A DNA stretch of 27,285 nucleotides from Acidithiobacillus ferruginosus. Lineage in GTDB: Bacteria; Pseudomonadota; Gammaproteobacteria; Acidithiobacillales; Acidithiobacillaceae. Under the pieces are notes generated by a model that ran no database searches, was not told where the DNA came from, and saw only the letters and a program-made list of their open reading frames with translations. A program made the position numbers and the translations under genes. The stretch covers positions 1-27,285 of the forward strand of contig NZ_JABBDR010000016.1 of NCBI RefSeq assembly GCF_018854495.1. The letters run 5' to 3'. Below are positions 14,667 to 21,449 of this stretch, in pieces (within the stretch, counting starts at the first letter, position 1; each line of letters starts with the position of its first letter).

Positions 14667-15466
14667 GAAACCTGCTCCTCCAGTTCAGTCACCTGATTCA
14701 ACCGCACGCCGGTACCTTCCCTCGGGTATCCGAAGGCGTTGGACCATATGCGCACCGCACCGATACGGTAATCCACCGCATGATGGGTATGGCCGTGCAT
14801 CCACAGCCGCACCCCCTGATCACCGGTGCGCGCCACCGTTTCCTCCAATCGGCTGGCGTAGGCACCGGACAGATCATCCTGCCGGAAGGATTGGTAAATG
14901 GACTCCCATGCCGGCGCATGGTGGGTGATCACGACCTTGTGTCCGGCCCAGGGCTGGGCGATCGCGTCCTCCAGCCAGACTTTGCTGGCCAGATGCACCT
15001 CCAGGGTATCCCGCGGCAAAAAACGCCGGGCACCCCCATGACACCGTATCCGCTTATGATCCTGCATGGTCTCCTGGGCCGCCCGCATGGCATAGGGGTC
15101 GCCGCCCTCAAAATCGGACCACAGGGTGGTTCCGAAAAAGCGGATATTGCCGATATCCACGCCTTGTCTTTCCAGCAAAGTACACCGCGCCATCAGATCC
15201 TCCGGCAAATGTCTGGCCAGACCTTCCCGCCATTTTTCCGGTGCCCGTTCGACGGATAAACCCCAGTAATCGTGGTTCCCCAACACCGCCACAATCTGTA
15301 GAAAAGGATCGGCCACAATTTTCAGCCAGTCGGCCAGCTTTTTGGGCGTGCCGAAGTCTCCCGCCAGTACGAGAATGCTGTCCCGGTCCGTCGGCAATGA
15401 CGCCAGACGGACGGTGGCGGGTGGATTCACATCCACATGAATGTCGGAAATCAATCGGATGAACAT
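14663..15466 (-). CDS. calcineurin-like metallophosphoesterase (operon copy 1)
   Basis: A 267-residue enzyme with SDIHVD, LAGDFG, LGNHDYWG, VITHHAPA and MHGHTHH, a complete two-metal phosphoesterase set. It is a paralogue of the copy at 6653-7447: both contain the F-G-x-TLW-x-DF block, a helix ahead of HHAP, and the same C-terminal DYRIG...N.(W/F)GYP pattern. The start at 15466 lies 89 bases after the AAA+ gene. The stop overlaps the PPP phosphatase start. Substrate unknown. Confidence 0.87.
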   Translation of the reverse strand: MFIRLISDIHVDVNPPATVRLASLPTDRDSILVLAGDFGTPKKLADWLKIVADPFLQIVAVLGNHDYWGLSVERAPEKWREGLARHLPEDLMARCTLLERQGVDIGNIRFFGTTLWSDFEGGDPYAMRAAQETMQDHKRIRCHGGARRFLPRDTLEVHLASKVWLEDAIAQPWAGHKVVITHHAPAWESIYQSFRQDDLSGAYASRLEETVARTGDQGVRLWMHGHTHHAVDYRIGAVRIWSNAFGYPREGTGVRLNQVTELEEQVS

Positions 15467-15555
15467 GGTATTTTTCTCGTAAAACGTATGGCCATAACGC
15501 CATGCGGGTGATTTTCATCGCGCCGATCCTTATGGGTTGAATACCCTTCCCATAC

Positions 15556-17085
15556 TCACTGCAGACGCCTCAGTGCCCCATCTTCATCCATCTGTGCTTT
15601 GGCCTCCAGTTGCAGCAGAGATCGTGTGATCACGGCCAGCCGCCGCAGTGAACTGGGTTTACGCTGAAATCGCCGTCGCAATGCCCCGGCCACCTGTGGA
15701 TTCAGGGACGGCAACGCCCAGGGTTCCGTGCCCAGATCACGGGCGATATCCTTGAGGATATTCGTCAAAATACGGTCAAAATCCTCTCTTGCGGGTTCCC
15801 CCACCCGAATGATGGTGAAGCGCGATTGCAAGGGTTCGGGCAGATCCTCCACATCATTGGCCGTGGCGGCCCAGTTGACGGACGAATAATCCACCGGCCC
15901 AAGCAAAAATTCGTCCGTGACGCGACTGGCCGTCGCCGGTTCCAGCATCGTCAGCAACGTTTCCCAAAGGCGGCCGTTGTTCCGCCCCGTGCCGATTTTC
16001 TCCATTTCATCCAGACAGACCAGCGGGTTGGCCAGGCGGTTTTCGAGCATGAATTCGACCAGATAACCCGCCCTCGCGGAGCTCCACCCGCGCGCTGTAC
16101 CCTTGAGCATCATGTTATCGTTCATCCCCGCCATCGTCATGAATGCCGTTGGCAACCTCAACGCCTCCCCCAGGCTTTGCACGAAGCGGCTCTTTCCGAG
16201 CCCAGGATTCCCCACCAGCAGGAGAGGGCGGAACTTCAGCACCGGTTGTCCAGTGACGCGATTGAGCGCCCATTCATTCTCCAGCATATCCATGGCCCGC
16301 GACATCCAGGGGTATTCCCTCCGCAAATTCTCCGTCCAGGACAGGGTGCCCGGCCAGGTCTGCAAGGGCAGGGGCCGAAGCAACGGTTTGAAACGCTCCA
16401 ACGCCTGATTTTCCTTGTTGTCATTTCCTGGGGCGATACTGTTCAGTATTTGACGGCTGGGCTCCGAAGCGGGCTTGTTCCGGAGCAGCAACATCTCCGC
16501 CTGCCATTTCAACCCCGTCAATTGCAGATCATCGAAGGACAACGCTCGCATGATGCCCAACACCTCCTCGGCCAGAGCGGCATCTTTCCGCCCCACGGCC
16601 GCCTGCAAACCCAGCCCGAAGGCCACCAGACGCATCATGCTAAAGCGTTGATTCTGGTTTTTCCAAAGGAAATCAGATCGTTCCTCTTCGGCCTGCCATC
16701 TCTGGAAAGCCTGCAACCAACGGGGGTCGTACGCCGTCCTGCCAGCCTCAATATTCATTCGCAACAGCAGCATCTGCCCCATCAAAGAACCCCATTCCGC
16801 GCCGATCGCCAACCACTGTTCGGCAATGTTTCGATCGTTTGGCAGTCGGCTATCCCCTGCGAGATAACAGCGCCCGATATCCACCAACCCTTCGCGCACA
16901 CTCAGATCGACGATGTTTTTGGGTTCGCGGGCGGACACCAGGTCGAAATCTTCATCCAGCAGCCTCAGTTCAATGCTGTCCCAGATCGCAAGAAAGACGT
17001 CTGTGTTCCGTTTGCCGGATTCTTCCACGTCATTCTTCAGTTTTTCGCCCAGAGCGAGCAGTTGGTCGATACATTGTGCGGTCAT
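15556..17085 (-). CDS. AAA+ ATPase with Lon-like ATPase core and Sel1-like N-terminus
   Basis: A 509-residue ATPase, first gene of the minus-strand operon. The start at 17085 is set by a perfect AAGGAGG five bases upstream (17091-17097); a longer in-frame opening upstream crosses the promoter and is rejected. Residues ~1-250 are helical, with a Sel1/TPR-like segment around IGRCYLAGDSRLPNDRNIAEQWLA. Residues ~270-480 form the AAA+ core: Walker A GNPGLGKS (292-299), Walker B LVCLDEMEK, sensor 1 in NWAATAN, and an arginine finger in LQSRF. The order resembles the Lon ATPase domain, but no protease domain follows, so it is probably a remodelling or disassembly motor. Its partners are presumably the downstream enzymes. 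Confidence 0.83.
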   Translation of the reverse strand: MTAQCIDQLLALGEKLKNDVEESGKRNTDVFLAIWDSIELRLLDEDFDLVSAREPKNIVDLSVREGLVDIGRCYLAGDSRLPNDRNIAEQWLAIGAEWGSLMGQMLLLRMNIEAGRTAYDPRWLQAFQRWQAEEERSDFLWKNQNQRFSMMRLVAFGLGLQAAVGRKDAALAEEVLGIMRALSFDDLQLTGLKWQAEMLLLRNKPASEPSRQILNSIAPGNDNKENQALERFKPLLRPLPLQTWPGTLSWTENLRREYPWMSRAMDMLENEWALNRVTGQPVLKFRPLLLVGNPGLGKSRFVQSLGEALRLPTAFMTMAGMNDNMMLKGTARGWSSARAGYLVEFMLENRLANPLVCLDEMEKIGTGRNNGRLWETLLTMLEPATASRVTDEFLLGPVDYSSVNWAATANDVEDLPEPLQSRFTIIRVGEPAREDFDRILTNILKDIARDLGTEPWALPSLNPQVAGALRRRFQRKPSSLRRLAVITRSLLQLEAKAQMDEDGALRRLQ

Positions 17086-17120
17086 GTCAGCCTCCTTTTT
17101 GCGGAATGACAATGGTGCAG

Positions 17121-17149
17121 AGTATAGCGATGTAATACACACAAGTCAA
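17121..17149 (-). promoter_or_regulatory. near-consensus sigma70 promoter of the ten-gene minus operon
   Basis: Read on the minus strand: TTGACT (17149-17144), a 17-base spacer, then TATACT (17126-17121). Transcription would start near 17114, leaving a ~30-base leader with the AAGGAGG site before the AAA+ gene. Each hexamer has five of six consensus bases and the spacing is ideal. Confidence 0.8.
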
Positions 17150-17242
17150 CTATCCTGTCCTGCAGCATGGTTTTGCAGTTTTCCGTTTTTTTATGCATAT
17201 CTGTCAGCACCCGGTTTGCAGGACGGTGGCGGCGGGATACCA

Positions 17243-17248
17243 TATAAT
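17243..17248 (+). promoter_or_regulatory. possible -10 box for the divergent regulator
   Basis: A perfect TATAAT lies 36 bases before the ATG at 17284. No good -35 occurs at 16-18 bases; the nearest TTGCAG (17216-17221) is 21 bases away. Activation by a regulator, or weak expression, would be expected. TGCAG recurs several times in the divergent region and might mark operators. Confidence 0.35.
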
Positions 17249-17283
17249 GCAGATCGTTCAAAAGCGCTGTCCTAGAGGTGTTC

Positions 17284-18408
17284 ATGTCCATCCGTGCCTA
17301 CCCGATCCCGATTGAAGATTTGCGTAACGTGCTGACGCTCTCTCACCTCAGCCTGGTGGAAATGGCGCGCAGATTTGGGGTGAGCAGAAGCAATCTGATG
17401 GGGGTCGTCGGCGGCAGGCGGACGCTCAGTGATGACAGACTCCTGCAGTTGGTGGGCTGGGCGGGGCTGGTGGCGGATATGGATGCTTCGGATACGCTTC
17501 ACCTTGGTTCTGGAATCCATCTTTGGAAGATCGCTTCCGAAACACAAATGGAGGCTTTTTTGCATCTGCCCACGGGGATGTTGCCGGAGAATTTGCGGTG
17601 GAGCGTGGCGCTCGAATTCCCACCCCAGGAGCGGGACTGGATCCACCTCAAGGCCGAAGTTGGCAAGGACTGCTGGTTGCTGCTGTCCGTCCGGCCCGTC
17701 TATTTTGCGTTGCTCCGGGATCGTGTTCCGGGCGTTGGACGCCCCATGGGGATGGTGAGTCTACAAAAGCCGCTGAACCAGATCATCGCCACTACCGGTG
17801 CCAAGGGTTTGTATGTTGCGTGGGCGGAGCAGCCACAAACGCTCTCCTGGGTAGAGCCCGAGATGCGGGAGCGCTATGGAGAGGATTTGTCTGCCTGGAT
17901 GGCTTGGGCGCGTCAAAAGTTGGCTTTGGACACCAGTGAAATGAGTGGCCAGACCAATCCACCGATGGCGGTACCAAATGATGCGCGGGATGATACGGTT
18001 CCTTGTGATCAGGCCTGGGCACTGTTTGCTCACCGGCTGGATGTCGCCGGCGCCGCGCACCAGGATGTGGCGGATATGCCGGTATTCAACATGGAAACGG
18101 TCCACGATTACCCCATAGGCATGCTGCGGTTGGATCGGACATGGCTGGGCGACGCCCTGCTGGAACTCGGGAAAACTGGACGGCTGCGATGCTATGTGCG
18201 GGCAGACGGTGCTGCGGTAGTGGTCATAGTCTCGCCGTCGGCCGCACGCTGTGGATTGCCGCAACCCTGGGTCGCGCCACCAACGGCGGAAGGCTACCTG
18301 ATATGGCATGACCAAATCCTGGAGATATCCGCTCACGTCGGGGCGGATGACCATTGTATCGGGCCGGTGGTTGCATCCTGGAAGCGCGGCGCAAAAATTC
18401 CCTTGTAA
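17284..18408 (+). CDS. helix-turn-helix regulator divergent from the phosphoesterase operon
   Basis: A 374-residue protein with an N-terminal Xre/Cro-like helix-turn-helix (LSLVEMARRFGVSRSNLMGVVG, roughly residues 20-45), followed by ~300 residues without a recognised domain. The HTH is followed by RTLSDDRLLQLVGWAG, as in phage-repressor type regulators. AGAGG lies five bases before the ATG at 17284; a GTG at 17278 is the alternative. It faces the AAA+ gene across ~200 bases containing both promoters, so it is the natural candidate regulator of the operon. A strong terminator follows at 18445. The large C-terminal part could sense a ligand (inference). Confidence 0.65.
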   Translation: MSIRAYPIPIEDLRNVLTLSHLSLVEMARRFGVSRSNLMGVVGGRRTLSDDRLLQLVGWAGLVADMDASDTLHLGSGIHLWKIASETQMEAFLHLPTGMLPENLRWSVALEFPPQERDWIHLKAEVGKDCWLLLSVRPVYFALLRDRVPGVGRPMGMVSLQKPLNQIIATTGAKGLYVAWAEQPQTLSWVEPEMRERYGEDLSAWMAWARQKLALDTSEMSGQTNPPMAVPNDARDDTVPCDQAWALFAHRLDVAGAAHQDVADMPVFNMETVHDYPIGMLRLDRTWLGDALLELGKTGRLRCYVRADGAAVVVIVSPSAARCGLPQPWVAPPTAEGYLIWHDQILEISAHVGADDHCIGPVVASWKRGAKIPL

Positions 18409-18444
18409 ATAGTGCCCCGTCTTCGCGGTAGGTGGACTGCGGGA

Positions 18445-18486
18445 CGTTCATCTTCGATACGGAACCATATCGAAGATGAACGTTTT
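18445..18486 (+). terminator. strong rho-independent terminator, 15-bp perfect stem
   Basis: CGTTCATCTTCGATA (18445-18459) and its exact complement (18468-18482) enclose an 8-base loop and are followed by TTTT. It lies 37 bases after the regulator stop. The arms share the core TCATCTTCG with another hairpin at 18892-18927. Confidence 0.83.
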
Positions 18487-18535
18487 CATAACAGACCGTT
18501 CGATATGGTAGCAGAGTGTATTAGCACTTCCTGTT

Positions 18536-18639
18536 TGTCACCATTTTGGTGTTATTTTGGCGCCATTTTGGTGCCATGCTGGTGAATGGTGACATCTTGT
18601 CGATATATTGGTGACATGATGGCGCCATTTTGGGCGCCC
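18536..18639 (+). repeat. 11-bp phased repeat array with inverted GTCACC/GGTGAC elements
   Basis: Four 11-base units run head to tail: CATTTTGGTGT (18542), TATTTTGGCGC (18553), CATTTTGGTGC (18564) and the degenerate CATGCTGGTGA (18575). A further CATTTTGG occurs at 18626, inside the partial palindrome GGCGCC...GGCGCC. TGTCACC (18536-18542) is the inverse of the two GGTGACA copies (18588, 18610). The 11-base period keeps every unit on the same face of DNA, as expected of protein-binding iterons. No neighbouring gene explains it. Confidence 0.72.
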
Positions 18640-19239
18640 GGTGTATTCTACTGCTGTCGTTGGTCGGTTTTTGGTGCCCGGGGGTCATCGCGGATTCAAT
18701 GGGATTGCGCCATGGGTTGCCCGACGGCAAAACTGCATTGAAGAAAATCTGTAAACGCAGTTTTCGTGGGGCTTTTTCTATCGTTAAAAACATGCGTTCG
18801 ATAAACCTAGCAGGGGGAGTGTTGAGCATGGATCGGATTTTTGTGCGGGATCGTGTCCAGAAGAAGGCGATGGAATTCCGTGCATACCGACTCTCATCTT
18901 CGCGGCTAAATAGCCGCGAAGATGAGACTGCTTAGGCCGTGGCTTCGGCAATCGGTACTGCAGCCCACCATGACCGGATGCCTGCCGTCATTGGCATCTG
19001 GGATTATGACCTTTGGCTGAACAGGACAAGACAGCGCTACAGGCGTTGATGAAACCCCATGCCGAGTAAGTTGCTGGAGGGTTGGCCGGTGAGTAAAGCG
19101 GTCAATAATCCCAAAATGGACGGGCCGGAACTGATGGTACGGTAACTTGCTGACTGACCGCCTGTCCAGCATACTGATCCCATAAGAATACACTGTGATC
19201 GGTACATGGATTGCAGTATTCCGCAGAAAGGGAAACCGC
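18640..19239. other. mostly non-coding stretch before the YbjQ gene
   Basis: No convincing gene. AAAACTGC (18729-18736) pairs with GCAGTTTT (18757-18764), a terminator-like hairpin. A 35-codon frame at 18828-18935 has a good GGGGGAG upstream, but its end is encoded by the hairpin at 18892-18927, so it is probably not real. The stretch from 18936 to 19239 shows nothing recognisable. Confidence 0.4.
18892..18927. repeat. 17-bp perfect palindromic hairpin
   Basis: TCTCATCTTCGCGGCTA (18892-18908), AA, then its exact complement (18911-18927). There is no T-run on the plus strand. The arms share TCATCTTCG with the terminator stem at 18445-18482, so the two inverted repeats are related and bracket the iteron-like array. 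Confidence 0.9.
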
Positions 19240-19590
19240 ATGGCCGCAGAACAAAGTCCTGTCCTCATCCTCACCATCAACGACTGCCCCGGCATGCGTG
19301 TGGTCCGCGTGATCGGGCCGGTCTATGGCACGGGTGTCCGATCCCGCAATATCGTCGGCAATTTCCTTGGTGGTGTCCGCGCCATCTTTGGTGGGAAGCA
19401 GGCTGGGTATCTCAAAATGATTGCCCAGACCCGCGATGATGCCCTGAAACAACTGGCCGAGCATGCCCGGTCCCTCGGCGCCAATGCCGTATTGGGGATG
19501 CGTTTTGATTCCGGTGAATTTGATGCCGGGCAGGGGCAAGCCATGAATGAGGTTACGGCTTATGGGACGGCGGTGGTGGTGGAAGAATGA
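19240..19590 (+). CDS. YbjQ/UPF0145 family protein
   Basis: A 116-residue protein of the YbjQ (DUF74) family: ILTINDCPGMRVVRVIGPVYG near the N-terminus, GNFLGGVRAIFGGKQAGYLKM in the middle, then ALKQLAEHARSLGANAVLGMRFD and a closing beta strand. Family members form small oligomeric rings; some are annotated as heavy-metal binding, but the role is not established. The ATG at 19240 has AAAGGGAAA upstream and is preferred over the in-frame GTG at 19195. It is an isolated single gene. Confidence 0.85.
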   Translation: MAAEQSPVLILTINDCPGMRVVRVIGPVYGTGVRSRNIVGNFLGGVRAIFGGKQAGYLKMIAQTRDDALKQLAEHARSLGANAVLGMRFDSGEFDAGQGQAMNEVTAYGTAVVVEE

Positions 19591-19617
19591 GGATAGCAGG
19601 GCCATGTCAACCTTCCA

Positions 19618-19630
19618 TATAACCTGCTGA
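19618..19630 (+). repeat. direct repeat copy 1 (TATAACCTGCTGA)
   Basis: Identical 13-base sequence to 21378-21390. The pair brackets the decayed DUF4338/ISAs1 region. Copy 1 lies 28 bases after the YbjQ stop. Confidence 0.6.
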
Positions 19631-19689
19631 CGCAGTAGTACAAAGGCCTTTTCTGGACTTCTCAGGATAAATGCGGTAACTTTTGCTGC

Positions 19690-20291
19690 GTGGAAGCCCC
19701 CACACTCTCTCCAGACCAGCAAGTCAGCCTGCACCGTGTTCAGGTGCGTCCCATCCTGCCCACGGAGCGGGAACGTTGGGATACGCTGATGCAAACGCAT
19801 CACTACCGGGTCTTTCGCCCATTGGCGGGCTGTTGTAACCTGCGCTACTAGCCACCCTGGATGACCGCTGGATAGCGTTGCTGGGCTGGCAAGCGGCTGC
19901 TTTTCAATGCCAGGCGCGGGATCGTTGGATCGGCTGGTCCTGGATCCTGCGCCGTCAGCGCTTGCATCTCCTCGCCAATAACGCCCGCTTTCTGATTCTG
20001 CCCGGAGAATCTTTCCCGAACCTGGCGTCCCGTATTCTGGCGCTGAATCTGCACAGACTCTCTGCCGATTGGCAATCCGTCTATGGGCATCCCATCGTGC
20101 TGGCCGAGACCTTTGTCGAATCCCCCCGCTTTACCGGTGCCTGTTACCGGGCCGCCAACTGGGTGGATGTCGGCTGGACCAAGGGCTTCGCCCGTCGCCC
20201 TGGCGGTGGCTATGTCCACCACGGCCAACCCAAACGTCTTCTGCTCTTTCCTCTCCACCCACAGGCGCACATCTGGCTGGCCCAGCCGTAG
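19690..20291 (+). pseudogene. DUF4338 (DruA-like) gene, frameshifted
   Basis: Two frames together encode a DUF4338 protein, the family of the Druantia protein DruA that also occurs beside transposases. The first part reads VEAPTLSPDQQVSLHRV ... HHYRVFRPLAG ... NLRY and hits a stop at TAG near 19848. The rest continues one frame over as LDDRWIALLGWQAAAFQC, RWIGWSWILRRQRLHLLANN, NLASRILALNLHRLSADW, FTGACYRAANWVDVG and GYVHHGQPKRLLLFPL. One missing base around 19847-19850 (LRY-x-ATLDD expected) explains the break. The start is taken as GTG 19690 because no in-frame ATG is present. It ends 27 bases before the ISAs1 transposase, so the two probably travelled together. Confidence 0.75.
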
Positions 20292-20318
20292 CCCCAATCC
20301 GAATGGACCCATACTCCC

Positions 20319-21061
20319 ATGCAAACCGTTACCTTGAGCGACGCGCAAATGGAAGGCTTGCGCCAAATCTTTTTCCGTCTGCCCGATACCCGAAGCAAAC
20401 TGGGCAAGCAGCATCCCCTCCCGGCCATCCTGACGGTGGCCGTGGCCGCCGTCCTGACGCGGGCCGAAAGTTATGTCGCCATCGCCGAATGGGGCGGTCG
20501 CCTGACCCAGACCCAACTGAAGCGCATCCGCGCCCGCTTCAATCCCAGAATTCAACGGTATGTGGCCCCCTCCGAACCGACCATCCGGCGCGCCTTGCAA
20601 GGCGCCGATGTGGAGGCCCTGGATGCGGCGATCGGTGCCTGGCTACTGGGTGCGGCAGGCTTCGAAGCGGTGGCCGTCGATGGCAAAGTCCTCAAAGGCG
20701 CCGTGCGCGCAGAGGGGGCTCAGGTGCATCTGCTCAGCGCGTTCCTGCATGGACAGGGGTCACCATCGCGCAAAAGGAAATCGCCCGGAAAACCAACGAA
20801 ATTCCAGAACTGCGCCATCTGCTTCAGGACGGCGACATCGCGGGCAAGGTCGTCACTGCCGATGCCCTGCATACCCAGCGGGAAACCGCCCGCTTCCTCG
20901 TCGAAGACAAAAAAGCCGATTATCTCTTCACCGCCGTCAAAGGCAATCAACGAAAACTCCGCGACGGTCTGACGGGCCTCCCTTGGGGCGATTGCATCAG
21001 ACAACCCTTTACTGGAGCGGCTGTTCAAATTCGAGTGGATTGGTGTAGAATCAAAAAATAG
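20319..21061 (+). pseudogene. ISAs1-family transposase, frameshifted and 3'-truncated
   Basis: The N-terminal part in one frame (FFRLPDTRSKLGKQHPLPAI, ESYVAIAEWG, PSEPTIRRALQG, VAVDGKVLKGA) is a typical ISAs1 H-repeat transposase. At the GGGG run near 20757 one base is missing, and the protein resumes in the next frame as VTIAQKEIARKTNEIPELRH, VVTADALHTQRETARFLVE and YLFTAVKGNQRKL. Homology stops after GLPWGD (about 20990), roughly 100 residues before the usual end. The remainder to 21061 is unrelated sequence. It is not functional as it stands. Confidence 0.82.
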
Positions 21062-21139
21062 GATGGTTCCCAGATTTTGGCCATGACCATGCATGCTTAT
21101 AACATACTGAGCGGGTGATTAGCCCAACAGGGACTGACT

Positions 21140-21214
21140 ATGGATACCAGCAGCGCTCATAAAACCACCAGCCGCGACCGTAAAAATTGCAATCCAATCG
21201 GAAACACCGGATGA
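21140..21214 (+). CDS. 24-codon mini-ORF, first of a coupled chain
   Basis: An ATG after an AGGGA stretch encodes MDTSSAHKTTSRDRKNC... (24 residues). Its TGA overlaps the ATG at 21211 (ATGA). No homology recognised; possibly a leader peptide or a remnant. Confidence 0.25.
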   Translation: MDTSSAHKTTSRDRKNCNPIGNTG

Positions 21215-21354
21215 AAGTGCCGGTTTCGGATGCCACATGGCGAGCATTGCAGCAATTGAATATCCGCTTTGGAACCGCACTGAATGATACCATTGAGACC
21301 CTGGCGATCGATGCGGAACTCCATAATATTGTTGGAGGAAAGACTAGAATATGA
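21211..21354 (+). CDS. small RHH-antitoxin-like protein
   Basis: A 47-residue protein (MKVPVSDATWRALQQLNIRF ... TLNDTIETLA-like helix region, then ELHNIVGG). The VPVSDATWRALQQL strand-helix pattern resembles ribbon-helix-helix DNA-binding antitoxins. It overlaps the next mini-ORF in ATGA, and a strong GGAGGAA lies near its end (21333-21339). A toxin partner, if any, is not intact. Confidence 0.45.
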   Translation: MKVPVSDATWRALQQLNIRFGTALNDTIETLAIDAELHNIVGGKTRI

Positions 21355-21449
21355 TCTTGCAACAGGGTGATCCTCCCTATAACCTGCTGAGACCCGCTCC
21401 CGATTTCGACTCGGACAGAGTTTGTGACGGCCTCGTCTGCAGCACCTGA
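21351..21449 (+). CDS. 32-codon ORF overlapping the c-di-GMP gene
   Basis: Starts with the ATGA junction at 21351, with GGAGGAA 11 bases upstream, and encodes MILQQGDPPYNLLRPAPDFD... to TGA 21449. It runs 26 bases into the GTG start of the GGDEF/EAL gene, so its translation could deliver ribosomes to that weak start. It might also be the remnant of a toxin gene. It contains direct-repeat copy 2. Confidence 0.3.
   Translation: MILQQGDPPYNLLRPAPDFDSDRVCDGLVCST
21378..21390 (+). repeat. direct repeat copy 2 (TATAACCTGCTGA)
   Basis: Identical to 19618-19630. In both copies one frame reads PYNLL, so the repeats may be fragments of one duplicated coding sequence rather than insertion-site duplications. 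Confidence 0.6.

Noticed and set aside
18536..18639. CRISPR-like array
   Set aside because: Units are 11 bases with no spacers; the period fits protein-binding iterons, not CRISPR.
18521..18829. 102-codon minus-strand frame across the repeat array
   Set aside because: Its repeated residues (MAPK, KM) simply translate the 11-bp repeats; no homology or ribosome-binding site.
18828..18935. 35-codon ORF with GGGGGAG ribosome-binding site
   Set aside because: Its last third is encoded by the perfect hairpin at 18892-18927, and no protein-like composition is seen.
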